A stretch of DNA of 64,000 bases from Crossaster papposus. Taxonomy: Eukaryota; Echinodermata; Asteroidea; Velatida; Solasteridae. Position 1 is the first letter of the stretch. Each line of letters begins with the position of its first letter. A program made the position numbers and the translations under genes. The stretch covers positions 1,479,001 to 1,543,000 of the forward strand of contig JBAIAA010000409.1 in assembly GCA_037893245.1 (NCBI GenBank). Direction: 5' to 3'. Positions 54,501-63,804 of the stretch are shown here, one piece after another. The notes below the pieces were generated by a model that saw nothing but the letters and a program-made list of their open reading frames with translations, was not told where the DNA came from and did not search any database.

Positions 54501-57500
54501 CAAAGCTGAGTTCGTATCTCCACGAGCCGTTGTGCAACACCTCTCATCAGAGTTTGTATTTACCCCAGAATTGCCAGCTCCACTGAGAAAAACAGCATTC
54601 AAGGGTATGAAAACTTTCCGAGCGGTGTTCGAGTATTGCCTTGTTAGTCTTACAAGGCCGACGGATTTACATGGGCTCCCACTCAAACTTGCGAATGATG
54701 AGACTCTTGGTCGGTTTACAAAAGTAGATGGGTTGTATGTGACATCGCATTGGAAGGTACTGCCGTCCTTGGGTAATATGTTTTTGCACAGAGATCTTGT
54801 GAAGTTATGCACTTCTTGGTTTGAGAAGAATGGCATTTTAGAAGATGCCTACACCTGTGGCGTATTTATCATGTTTACCATCGCTGAGCTTGGCAAGTAC
54901 TTGGGAGAGCAACTTCCAGAAGGTTGGCAAGGATGTGGTCAGCACGTAGAGTGGCAGCCCAAAAAGAAAGATCATCCATCAGAGTTATGGCTAAAAGACT
55001 TGTGGAGGTTCATCTGCAGTCAAATGTCTGACGAAATGTCCTTGCAAGCTATCGAAAACTGGCCGATTTTTCCGACGACAGCAGGGAATTTAGTTCCGCC
55101 CACTAAATCAAAGACGATCATGTCACTGCACACTGTAGATCGCATTGGTTTCGGGCAAAAGTTGGCTGAAGTACTCCGTAAACTAGGGCTACCGGAAAAT
55201 GCATGGAAGAAAATGTGCCCATCTTACAACACAGATCCACCAAATGATCTAACACCGATACTGGACGCGTACTTAGCCTTGCCAAATTCACACGAAGAAA
55301 TTATTGGCATTATCCAATACATCACAGTCACTTCTGCACTGTTTGGTACACTTGAACCAAAAGATTGCACCACCTTGCTACAGTTCTTCCAGGAGGGATT
55401 TGACGATAAGACGCTGACACTGCCGAACATCCAGATAATCAGAAGCCTTCCTATTTTCCAGCTTTTTGGAGAGACCAAAACCACAGATATCCAACGCCCT
55501 CTGCTTTATCACACCGTAGATGAGCACGTTCAGGGTAAATACGACGTGTTTAGAGAGGAACCGAACATCTGGATGGATAACATGAACTGTGTTTTTCTTG
55601 AAGCCATCCCTACGCTGTCTTTGCTCCATAAGGAACTCGGGATATCAGCTGTCACACTTGCTGAAGTCTACTTGAAGTACATACTGCCAAGTTTCCATCT
55701 ACTTACACAAAATGCTAGAATCAAGCACATTGAAAATATCAGGGACGACGTTCTCCAACAAGCCTCAAGGACAGACGAAGAAGCTATACTTAATTCCCTA
55801 ACCAGTGTAGAATTCATTTATGACCAGTCCAACAAACTGCGATCTGCCAGTTATTTCTATTACCCAGGAAATCCTGTCTTTAAGGCAATGGTTGATCCAG
55901 CGATGTTGCTACCTGAACATCCAGAACATACAGGTCATCTAATGATACATTTCCTTGCAAGGATTGGTCTACACACGGAAGTCACCGGGCAGAACTTCAT
56001 CGGCTTTGCCCGACAAGTAGAACGAAAAGCCCGGGGAAATACTGATAAAAATCAGCTGGAGGTTCTTTGTGGCAACTCAAGACTTCTGAAGAAAGAACTT
56101 GATTATAATGACAGTCTACATGATCAAAATACGCTAAGGAATATTTCCACAATCAAGTTTATTCCGTCCTCTTCTATTAAATCGGAACTTTTGACCATCT
56201 GTCCTGCGTACTCTTCGTCTGACATTCAGACCCGGGGTAGGCTACCATTTATTGCGTACCGTGGATCAGTCCCATCCAAGTATACGGAATTGGTGTGGTC
56301 AGCTTCAAGCGTGTTGACACAATGGGCTCAACCAGTTGCTGGGAACAAACAAATTCCGAGAAACAAACAAATTCCGATAAGTCCAGAAAACAAGGTGACT
56401 GTTCATGAATGCCTTGGAATCGTAACAAACGCAAGTGCAGTCATGGAAATGGTGTTGACACACACTAAGCTTGTCTGTGAAAGAATGGAGAAAAAGAACG
56501 CGATTTACAAGAAAGACAAACTCTCTAAGAAAGTAAGGGAGACTGTGGCAGGCGTAATGAATAACATTTTTCAGCACTTGAATGAAAATATGTCCAAACA
56601 CGAGAACACCATTAAGAGGTGTTTGCTAAACACTCCCATATGCCCTGTAGAGGGCAGTACCGTTTTTGTTAAGGCAGAGCAGGTACTATTCAACTTAGGC
56701 GACATCAAGGATGGTGCTCTTAAACCCTATTTGTACAAACTACCACGGGATTTGATGCGTTTTGAATACATTTTCAAACTACTTGGAGCCCAGGAGACGT
56801 GTTCCTTTGATCAACTTGCTGGAGTTTTGGCGACCCTAGCAAATCATTGTGAGAGAGAGTCAAACAAGTTGAATCCCAATCAGCAAAAATCTGCCCAATG
56901 TGCCGTTAAGGGCATTTTTAAATTATTGAAGGACCAGAAAGAGGGGTGTCAAATTTCCGCCGCTAAGCTCTATCTACCTACTGTAGAATATACCATAACG
57001 GAGGCACGTCAACTGTATTATGCAGATCCATATCAAATGCAGCAATTAGACACGGCTTCCTTTGGTGGGAGAAAGTTCATCCTTCCTCTACGAGTTTGCG
57101 GATTCAGATGCAAAAATGAAGTAGCTCTCTTTAGTTACCTCCCACACAGACTCCGTCCTAAATTCCTAATGGATGAAGTGCAGGAGAAGCCATGTGACAC
57201 AAACAAAGAATGCAACGATGGACAAGATTGTCAATTCTTGGCACATATCAAGCAGATGTTGATCTCCGAAGAGATGATGGGAGTGTTGCTGAGACTTTAT
57301 CAACACCAACTGAAGGAAACGGAAATATCAGAGGAGATTGTAAAACGAATTGAAGTGTTGCAAAATTTCAACAAACTTTCCTGCCAGGTAAAATTAGAGC
57401 TTGGGCTCTACGACAACGACGGTATAAAAGTTACAAACCAGCAGTATTCACGGAAAGCATTCTGGGACAAAAACAACAGTACACTGTATCTGGAGCACGT

Positions 57501-58830
57501 GTGGCCTTTGGGAAAACACATGAGTCAAATTTTTCAAGAAGTTGCAAAATGTTGCAATGAGTTGCTTGACGATTTGTTGAACGGTGATCACGTATCTATC
57601 CTACAGAGTGCATTAGACAGTCCAAGTCCCATTGAGATGAACGATGTTTTGTCCTCACTTGGGATTCCATACTATGGATTCCAGACAGAGAGACACAAAC
57701 TAGGAACAATCATTCCCCGTGATGTACGTACTCTTCTTAACGATGACCCATTCAACCGTTTTGAAAAAGATGAGATCGTTGGTTACAGAAGAACCATAGA
57801 CGAGTTGCCTGCAGAAGATGCAGTTGCTACGCAGAGTAAAGGAAGGCGCGTATCATCACTTGACTCATTAACAGGGGAAGCAACTGAGGTTATATATGCC
57901 ATCATTGTTGGTCAAGTCAGTTCGGATGACGAGGAGAGTATCTTGTCGAGGCAGTATGAAATCGATGTTGGTCTGGAAGAGCATATCATCGTGAGTGTTA
58001 CAACGCTCTTTAAGTTTCTAATTCTTAAGGACGAAGATGATGAAGGGTTGACGGATAATACCCTCCCAGCAGACCCGCAGAGTGACAGAGAACAGATTCA
58101 GAGGGAAGTAAGAGAAGCCATGGCATTACCGGATGAAGAACAAAGGAGGATTATCCACCGTTTATACCGGAAGTGGCATCCCGATAAAAATCCAGGTCAG
58201 GAGAAGCGTACTACTGAGGCTTTTCAATTCCTAACAAAGGAGATAAACCGATGTGATGCGGCACACCAGTACAGACAGGACTACGATTGTTGGGAGTCGG
58301 AGGTTAGAAGAGACAAGGATGAAGCCAGGGAATATCACAACCAAAGTAGGAGGAGACGGAACAAGGCAGGCTGCAGTAATGTGCCACCCTCCTTTTCCAG
58401 GGAGACTCCAGACCCACGCAGTGCACGACTGTGGTTTCGGCAGGCCAGGGAACACTTTACCGCTGCTGAAAAGACGAGTCTACTTGGACCATCCCAGGTA
58501 CAGTGGGTTGCCTTTCAGCTCCACCAAGCAGCCGAATTAGCTCTCAAGGCAGCCCAGTATAACCTCACTGGACGCCCCGACATTCACAATAACAGTCTGA
58601 CCAGTTTGGCAAGCATAATCTGCAGACACCGCTATGTGACCTCAAACGAGTTGATAAACCTCGTAAGCGATTTAGAACGTCATAAGTGTCTTTATGACAG
58701 GCCGCGCTATCCAGTGAGTTCACAGACTAGTGGACAGGCTTATCGAAGCTTCAGTGTAGAAGACGCCATGAGACACTGCAAATCCTTACTCATTCTTGTC
58801 CAGGACATAATTGGGATACAGGAGTTTTAA
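51565..58830 (+). CDS. Sacsin-like protein, long C-terminal exon (about 2421 codons)
   Basis: An uninterrupted frame. Its first codon here is GTG, so the true start lies in upstream exons; family-like sequence begins at NKIDLLLTLLRTTKCIPTSP. Residues 1-420 look like the end of a sacsin repeat. About 430-690 form an HATPase_c-like repeat: FGQHEELTDRL, EMLQNADDAGA (Glu/Asn/Asp-Asp ATP site) and KFGIGFNAVYHLTD. The long middle follows the sacsin pattern. Near 2203 a DnaJ domain has WHPDKNP, so HPD is intact and Hsp70 contact is possible. Residues 2282-2420 form a C-terminal HEPN domain. Vertebrate sacsin is about 4600 residues with three repeats and acts as a large cytoplasmic co-chaperone; this is roughly half. 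No stop or shift is seen, so selection has kept it or decay is recent. Confidence 0.93.
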   Translation: MGKVNKIDLLLTLLRTTKCIPTSPNGNELLRPDQLVNPCSSIGSLYSEENCRFPHGSEFREETRLLSLTQLGMATDDLSWEDICERAESMLNDDQCEKRCTILLKLISKKIIKSDHPTSEPKQRIQHADFLPVLKIPDGYPAKWYTCEDGLMSAATLYACSHMDLLGSVRPLLDEDRLGFETIGPQIKDFLGIHKKKVTVTDVVQQLTEVIEEASAVKPQIYPMLYSIYNFLHTEVVSESCHMLVKEEHRAAFNKLCTLRIVLCEGAFRYCRQLAFDYSGPSGPYLFRVPPEVIQFENLLKLCGIRDKFEVKDYLQTLQKLKTAYKDTPLAQSDLKTAKAMVSEVVSKSTIDPDGTRTILSGATIYISDNSNVLRPPLELTFNDVDWEGTWGSNIYTHSDMSYNDAKVFGIVTQREKQLETCSSSGGFEMDFGQHEELTDRLSCILRSYPNVSDVFKEMLQNADDAGASEIHFVHDPRSHPFKKITSDSWAAVQQLPSLCIYNDKPFTEKHIKGIQNVGVGGKRDDIATTGKFGIGFNAVYHLTDCPSFMTNRDSLCVFDPLLKYVRGTRKTFPGKRFSTTNKFRELYPEMLSGYLEDIDEFRGKKGTMFRLPLRAEASVISNNVYSPSDMRSLLNDFQKVSQDALLFLNNINKITISQIEEQTGKLQQVYSINAKLTAEDHQSRMKLVEHLMLFNEHPCQEIDPMSCVYSLVTKDSSGHFKTWLISQMLGVKGLDINSQTLSNASKLKKPLPRGGIAALMKDSRKEDMREWQCTAYCFLPLPIYTALPVHVNGTFELDAARKNLQKGCAYSRSSGRSEDGLIHPWNKLLVENVIAPAYAELITHAGRRMLGTSKAKKSYNKQLRLYDNIFPKNPNALRGEWRLLAEATLRYIGDNNLEVLPMVKPTSGKISWHHPNSDTSRVFFDDFDENDDFSRSVGVETSKPQTNSTLLRPFLLKVGFYLLSSSSELCRAFQACDVKAEFVSPRAVVQHLSSEFVFTPELPAPLRKTAFKGMKTFRAVFEYCLVSLTRPTDLHGLPLKLANDETLGRFTKVDGLYVTSHWKVLPSLGNMFLHRDLVKLCTSWFEKNGILEDAYTCGVFIMFTIAELGKYLGEQLPEGWQGCGQHVEWQPKKKDHPSELWLKDLWRFICSQMSDEMSLQAIENWPIFPTTAGNLVPPTKSKTIMSLHTVDRIGFGQKLAEVLRKLGLPENAWKKMCPSYNTDPPNDLTPILDAYLALPNSHEEIIGIIQYITVTSALFGTLEPKDCTTLLQFFQEGFDDKTLTLPNIQIIRSLPIFQLFGETKTTDIQRPLLYHTVDEHVQGKYDVFREEPNIWMDNMNCVFLEAIPTLSLLHKELGISAVTLAEVYLKYILPSFHLLTQNARIKHIENIRDDVLQQASRTDEEAILNSLTSVEFIYDQSNKLRSASYFYYPGNPVFKAMVDPAMLLPEHPEHTGHLMIHFLARIGLHTEVTGQNFIGFARQVERKARGNTDKNQLEVLCGNSRLLKKELDYNDSLHDQNTLRNISTIKFIPSSSIKSELLTICPAYSSSDIQTRGRLPFIAYRGSVPSKYTELVWSASSVLTQWAQPVAGNKQIPRNKQIPISPENKVTVHECLGIVTNASAVMEMVLTHTKLVCERMEKKNAIYKKDKLSKKVRETVAGVMNNIFQHLNENMSKHENTIKRCLLNTPICPVEGSTVFVKAEQVLFNLGDIKDGALKPYLYKLPRDLMRFEYIFKLLGAQETCSFDQLAGVLATLANHCERESNKLNPNQQKSAQCAVKGIFKLLKDQKEGCQISAAKLYLPTVEYTITEARQLYYADPYQMQQLDTASFGGRKFILPLRVCGFRCKNEVALFSYLPHRLRPKFLMDEVQEKPCDTNKECNDGQDCQFLAHIKQMLISEEMMGVLLRLYQHQLKETEISEEIVKRIEVLQNFNKLSCQVKLELGLYDNDGIKVTNQQYSRKAFWDKNNSTLYLEHVWPLGKHMSQIFQEVAKCCNELLDDLLNGDHVSILQSALDSPSPIEMNDVLSSLGIPYYGFQTERHKLGTIIPRDVRTLLNDDPFNRFEKDEIVGYRRTIDELPAEDAVATQSKGRRVSSLDSLTGEATEVIYAIIVGQVSSDDEESILSRQYEIDVGLEEHIIVSVTTLFKFLILKDEDDEGLTDNTLPADPQSDREQIQREVREAMALPDEEQRRIIHRLYRKWHPDKNPGQEKRTTEAFQFLTKEINRCDAAHQYRQDYDCWESEVRRDKDEAREYHNQSRRRRNKAGCSNVPPSFSRETPDPRSARLWFRQAREHFTAAEKTSLLGPSQVQWVAFQLHQAAELALKAAQYNLTGRPDIHNNSLTSLASIICRHRYVTSNELINLVSDLERHKCLYDRPRYPVSSQTSGQAYRSFSVEDAMRHCKSLLILVQDIIGIQEF

Positions 58831-59100
58831 GTGTCGAATAGGCAGCATATTAACACCAGCAGAGAAATGGTGGAGTAGTCGACTACTATACACATAACGT
58901 GAATTATTGTCAGCCACTGCTATTTGAAATTCAAATTGTTAAAGGTGAATGTAAATACAAGTAATACAGTTTGAAAAACGATTACTGTTCAGTATCAAAT
59001 GTTAGGTTAAGCACGCTTTATCTGTAATCTCATATCCACGCCAGATATTGTTTTGTTTACTGGCCGCCTTGTTGCTCTCTATATAGAGCTTTAAAGTACA

Positions 59101-59106
59101 AATAAA
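59101..59106 (+). terminator. Possible poly(A) signal of the sacsin-like gene
   Basis: AATAAA lies 271 bases after the stop codon, in AT-rich 3' sequence. Confidence 0.4.
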
Positions 59107-59174
59107 AATTTCCGGCAATTTTCTGGTATCTATTATTACCAGAACTGTACACCTCATTTGACAGTTTTTAAGGT

Positions 59175-59569
59175 TTAAAGGGATCGTATACGTTTGGTAA
59201 TTGGAACCCACTGTTTGTTTCAACCCTATATATTTATAGATATATACCATAAAACTAACCTGTCACAATTTAATTTTAAAAGGTGCTAGCAATTTTGAGA
59301 TATTGCCGAAAATCTGGAGCGGTTATGTCCACGCAGGAAGAATAATCTGCATTGGAATACACAATCTGAGAAACGTCACTGCAGTAACGCTTCTCAGATT
59401 CAAATTTTTGGGGATACAAAGTGATATCTTTTTCCATAACCGCAGTACTCCGAAGTGAAAAGTTTCTAAAAATGCATTATACTATCTAAAGCTGCTGTAC
59501 TTCTTACCAAGTAAGTTTTTATTGCCATTAATTTTTGGAGTAATTACCAAACGTATAGGATCCCTTTAA
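59175..59569. mobile_element. MITE with TTAAAGGGATC ... GATCCCTTTAA ends
   Basis: TTAAAGGGATCGTATACGTT then TGGTAATT at the left is answered by AATTACCAAACGTATAGGAT and CCCTTTAA at the right. An internal TTACCAAGTAAGTTTTTATTGCC next to the right end resembles a MITE group I recall from echinoderm genomes. 395 bp, no ORF. Confidence 0.8.
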
Positions 59570-60620
59570 TAGATAATGTTCCAGCATAATTTTCGTGCAT
59601 TATTATTATTATTGTTTTAATTAAAATTCTACGTATACACAAGGCAAACTGACTATGTAAATTTGCATAAATCTAAAATTAGATTTTCTACCGCTTATAT
59701 TACGCGTAGTGCATGTAAAGTATAGATATTGCAATATTTAATCGTTTTTATCAATTTTTTTTCACGATTTTTCATGAAATTTGCCCCTTTGTGAAAACGA
59801 TGACGAATATCTATGCCCTATCGGTTTCTAAAAAAACACAATAACAGAATGCCGAAACAGCCATGTGTTTGTCCACAAACATAAATCTAGTTTGTTCTTG
59901 GAATCCTCATCCAAACACGATGTGCCTACGTGAATTTTTAGCTCACGGCTAAACCTCAGGACAAGGCCTAGCATGTATTTTGAGATAGCAAATCGACTGC
60001 TGAGGTGGTTCGTGTAGAAAGGAACCCCCTTCCCCGCTTGTTAAAGAGTTCTTCTCAGAAATTGACTCCACGCCGTAAAGGCTCCACGCTCCCAGTGTCT
60101 ACCGCCCTGCTAAAACTAAAGGCCGTGGAGAACACTGTGGACGAAACATCACATGTTACGTTAATTCACTGGTTTGCTTTTGAATATCCCAAGCAAATTG
60201 GTGATTTTTGAAAAATGAAAACTAGTTATCATTTGTTCTCTCTGGCTCTTTCATTTCTCTCTGGCCTAGAGTTGTAAATTTGCAGGCTAGAAATCCATAC
60301 TTTTTACATGTGAAACCACTATGTCTTGGCTAAATACAACCACCATTTTTGGAACGACAGGTCTTACATTAACAGCAGGAGTAACACATAAAGACAAGTG
60401 GGCGAGCTTACCCCACACCCATCCTGTTAGGGCAGGTTCGCCCACATGGTGGGGCAAGTTTGCCATATCAAAAAATAAGTCAAAACAATGAACAAACTAA
60501 TATTGCATTATAACTGTTCTTAGAAATATTTATTTAAGACTCTTTACCCTAGATGTAAATAATAGCTTGTGTTTTTTGTTCTTCAAAAGTTTATTCTCGT
60601 TTAGTATGTTAAAATAAATG
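59570..60620. other. No gene seen
   Basis: AT-rich intergenic DNA. A 68-codon frame at 60005-60211 has no ATG start or domain. A GTGGGC / GCCCAC and GGGGCAAG inverted cluster lies at 60398-60465. Confidence 0.45.
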
Positions 60621-60629
60621 AATACATTG

Positions 60630-60847
60630 TATAACAAACCAAATGGTTATAAACCACAACTTGTGATTTCTGAGCAACAGTTTTGTCTCATTAAACTGTT
60701 GAATATTAAAAGAAAATGCTATATAAACTGAATAGTTATAAATCACAACTTGTGATTTCTCTAATATTTGAGGGTAATCTTTTCTCATATTTAAACTGCT
60801 GAATGCAAACTAAAAATACTAGCAAACTAAATATTGTTGAACCACAA
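60630..60847. repeat. About 90-bp tandem repeat, third copy cut by the LTR
   Basis: ACCACAACTTGTGATTTCT (60653) and ATCACAACTTGTGATTTCT (60743) start similar units. A third at 60841 reads ACCACAA and then passes into TGTAGAGC, the LTR start. Confidence 0.6.
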
Positions 60848-62331
60848 TGTAGAGCCCCTCTGGAAAGGTCTAGAAAAATACCACCCCCCTAAAAAAAGTA
60901 ATATTTCCTGTTGGCACATCCGATATGCCTACCCCTAGCCTGTACAACTAGTCAGCTGGACAGTGACCCAGTTGCCATGGTCACTCTCCTCTGATTGGTT
61001 TAGGCACACAGAAACTTCCACACCACATGGTCCAGTGTGCGTCTCAAGCCATTCTTGGATGAGAAGCACAACCAAATAAACTAATTTTACTAGCAGCTCT
61101 GCAAAACAACTAATGATGCATCTGTAATTTCATCCTTTCTAACAGGTATGTTAATTTCATTTCTTTTCCACATTTCAAACCCAATTGTATTGATTTATAA
61201 ATTTGTAATTATTTGTATTTCCTGTAAAATCTTTAAGCTAAAAGTGAAGAATTATGAGTACTTTAAGAAAGGATACCACTGATGATAGAGAGGATAGAGA
61301 AGTTTAGCCGTTCTTTAGAAGTGATACAAGTTGGTTTTATAACTAAATTAGGAAGAATGTAAAAGAGTGAGTACTGCTAGAGATTAGAGATGCATTTCGT
61401 GGATAATTGTTGACAAGGAATTCCTTGATCTTTTATTATATCTCTAGTCTTGCAAAGATCCAAGAACTTCGGATTATATTGTTAATGTGATTTCATTATA
61501 TTTTTACTTTTCTATTTACTTTTGTAGACATTTTATACTTTTCTGCCCAAGTGTGTCATTCCCATAGACGCTACACTTTAGATAAATTATTTAGAATACA
61601 TGTATAGTGCAAGTCTGTAACCTTTGATAATTCAATACAACGTTGTGGTTATGGGATACATATGTGCTTTTACATAGGACCAGATAGTGACCCCTAGTAC
61701 GTGGCAGTGGTTTATCTTGAGAAAACCTTGGTTCCTTTAGACTTGCTCCAGTTGAGCCATTGAGATTTAAGTGGTTACCCCTGTGGGTAGTTTTATTAAT
61801 AGCTCTCTTACCGTTAAGTAGTTAGACCTAGTGGGACTGGGACAAGTTTACAGTTGGCCACAGTACTGACAAGGGAGTGGAAGGTGGAGCCAGTTGGCTC
61901 TGACCTCAAGGATAAATGCCCATGGTCGATTGATTGATTACCAGCACTGGACTTACTTTAAGTGATTTTATAGAGACCACATGTTACTTTGTTTTGTGGT
62001 GCTTATAGTAGAAACCTATGGGAACAAGAACACCCTTTTTTCCTTGTGAATAATTATTAAGGAGGCCACAGACTGATGCTTTGGTATTGACATTTTAAAG
62101 AGATTTGATTATCCAACTTTTCAGTTTAGACTATTTTATTAGATCCGAAGTTTGTTTATAACATTGTTTTATTCTAAATAACTCTTGTATAATTGATTGG
62201 CCATTCTTGGATGAGAAGCACAACCAAATAAACTAATTTTACTAGCAGCTCTGCAAAACAACTAATGATGCATCTGTAATTTCATCCTTTCTAACAGAAT
62301 TGAAACCCACCCCGAGCCGGGCGGGCCTACA
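60848..62331 (+). mobile_element. 5' LTR of a Gypsy-type element
   Basis: The segment begins TGTAGAGCCC and ends GGGCCTACA (TGTAG/CTACA inverted tips), 1484 bp. It starts where a tandem repeat unit is broken and ends two bases before TGGCGACC, a primer-binding-site-like sequence. A 98-bp sequence is present twice within it (61048-61145 and 62200-62297). The other LTR lies beyond the window. Confidence 0.7.
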
Positions 62332-62333
62332 TT

Positions 62334-62352
62334 TGGCGACCTTGCCAGGACG
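62334..62352 (+). promoter_or_regulatory. Probable primer-binding site
   Basis: TGGCGACCTTGCCAGGACG directly after the LTR fits the TGG-start pattern for tRNA priming of minus-strand DNA. Confidence 0.6.
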
Positions 62353-62560
62353 GGTGTGTCTGGTGGCCAAGAAAAACATGACCTACTAGACGATGTGCGC
62401 CCGTCTTGCGACCCAGAACCTGTAATGTACCGCTACCTTTCTGAGATGTGCGGTATACCAAGCCCCCAGCAGTAACCAGCAGTAACCAGTAGTGATGTCC
62501 AGACGAGCTCTCTTCTGGTGACCAGACCCTGATTGACCAGTGTCCCCCCCCCCCTCTTTC

Positions 62561-63802
62561 ATGATGGCGCAGCTAGATGAGTTACATAGTGTGGTCAACG
62601 CCCTGCTTCAGACGGCTGCTAGAGATCAGCTGCTGAGCGTGTGCGCTGAGCTTGGCATTGATGGCGAGGGGAAAACAACGTCAGCCCTTCTTCGTCACGT
62701 GCGGCGTCACCTCTGCAGTGAGGAGATGGAAGAGAGTGAAGATGGCGGACTAGAAGTTCTGCAGGAAGTGCAGAAAATGCTAGCAGCAGAGACTAGCCCG
62801 TCATCATCGAGTCAGTCTCAACCGACAACAAAACCGGGGGAGCTGTCCACTGCATCTATCTTCAGGAGGGAGTTCAAGATTTTTGGACAAATTGGTGACC
62901 TTGGTCAGAAGGACAAAATCACATTTTTGTCCCTGATGCACCAAATAGAAGCTGGGCTGGCCAAAGGCTACAAGGAGCAAGAGGTGGTAGAAGCAGTCAT
63001 TCGGGCCATAAACCCGGCGTCTAGGCTGAGAAGCTACCTAGAGGGGAAATCCTCCCTCAGTCTGGCAGATCTTCGTCGTGTCCTCCGGTTACATTATCGG
63101 GAGAGTGATGCGACCGAGTTATATTACCAGCTGTCGAGGGCTCACCAGGAGGCCAAGGAGACCCCCCAGGAGTTTCTGATCCGGGCTATGGATCTCCAAC
63201 AGAAGGTCCGTTTCGTCTCCAAAGAAGTAACGGCGGGTCCAAAATACGAAGGGGAGCAGGTTAGGGCGATGTTCCTACACACGCTACAGACGGGCTTTCG
63301 CAGTGAGGGTGTCCGCATGGAACTGCGCCCATACCTTCAAGACCCATCTATCACAGACGAAGAGCTGCTGGAAAAACTCAATATTTCGGCAAGTCGGGAG
63401 GAAGAGCGACGGCAGAAGATGAACCCGTCCAAAGTCCTGACCGTCAATACAGTGTCCCAAAACACGACAAGCCCTGGCCCTGCAGAACCACCCATACCGA
63501 ACCCCCCAAAGCCAAACCCCTTGGTGGCCGATGTTAAAGAGTTGAAAACGCAGGTGGCTGCCCTCGTCCAGGCTCTCCAGCTCAACAACCAAGTCCCATC
63601 CCGCCATCAAGGATCAGCGACCCCCCGACCAGTACACCCTCGGCCTCAGACAAGGAGATGGGGATGCCAAGGCTGCGTGAGAGCAGGTATGGGCGACCAG
63701 TGCCGCCATTGCTTCCGCTGCGGTGCATCAGACCACTTTATACGAGACTGCCTCCACCAGGCGGGAAACGAGCAAGGGTTACCGCCGAGGGGCGAGCAGT
63801 AA
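62561..63802 (+). CDS. Gypsy-type gag
   Basis: ATG at 62561 (the frame is open upstream but without ATG) gives 413 codons. An N-terminal helical part with LLSVCAELGIDGEGKT is followed by an acidic, Ser-rich linker. The capsid-like domain (about 100-290) has FRREFKIFGQIG, LTFLSL-like KITFLSLMHQI and LYYQLSRAHQEAKETPQEFL. A Pro-rich stretch follows, then the zinc knuckle CFRCGASDHFIRDC (C-x2-C-x4-H-x4-C) near residue 385. The product packages the element's RNA. The stop TAA is at 63800-63802; pol continues in the -1 frame after a GGGAAAC heptamer at 63763. No breaks are seen, so the element may be young. Confidence 0.92.
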   Translation: MMAQLDELHSVVNALLQTAARDQLLSVCAELGIDGEGKTTSALLRHVRRHLCSEEMEESEDGGLEVLQEVQKMLAAETSPSSSSQSQPTTKPGELSTASIFRREFKIFGQIGDLGQKDKITFLSLMHQIEAGLAKGYKEQEVVEAVIRAINPASRLRSYLEGKSSLSLADLRRVLRLHYRESDATELYYQLSRAHQEAKETPQEFLIRAMDLQQKVRFVSKEVTAGPKYEGEQVRAMFLHTLQTGFRSEGVRMELRPYLQDPSITDEELLEKLNISASREEERRQKMNPSKVLTVNTVSQNTTSPGPAEPPIPNPPKPNPLVADVKELKTQVAALVQALQLNNQVPSRHQGSATPRPVHPRPQTRRWGCQGCVRAGMGDQCRHCFRCGASDHFIRDCLHQAGNEQGLPPRGEQ

Positions 63803-63804
63803 CC
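63763..63804 (+). promoter_or_regulatory. Predicted -1 ribosomal frameshift signal between gag and pol
   Basis: G GGA AAC lies in the gag frame as X XXY YYZ. After a 7-base spacer comes a hairpin: GGTTAC (63777-63782) pairs with GTAACC (63799-63804), and CGCC with GGCG inside. The -1 frame is open from before the heptamer to the window end. Confidence 0.65.
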
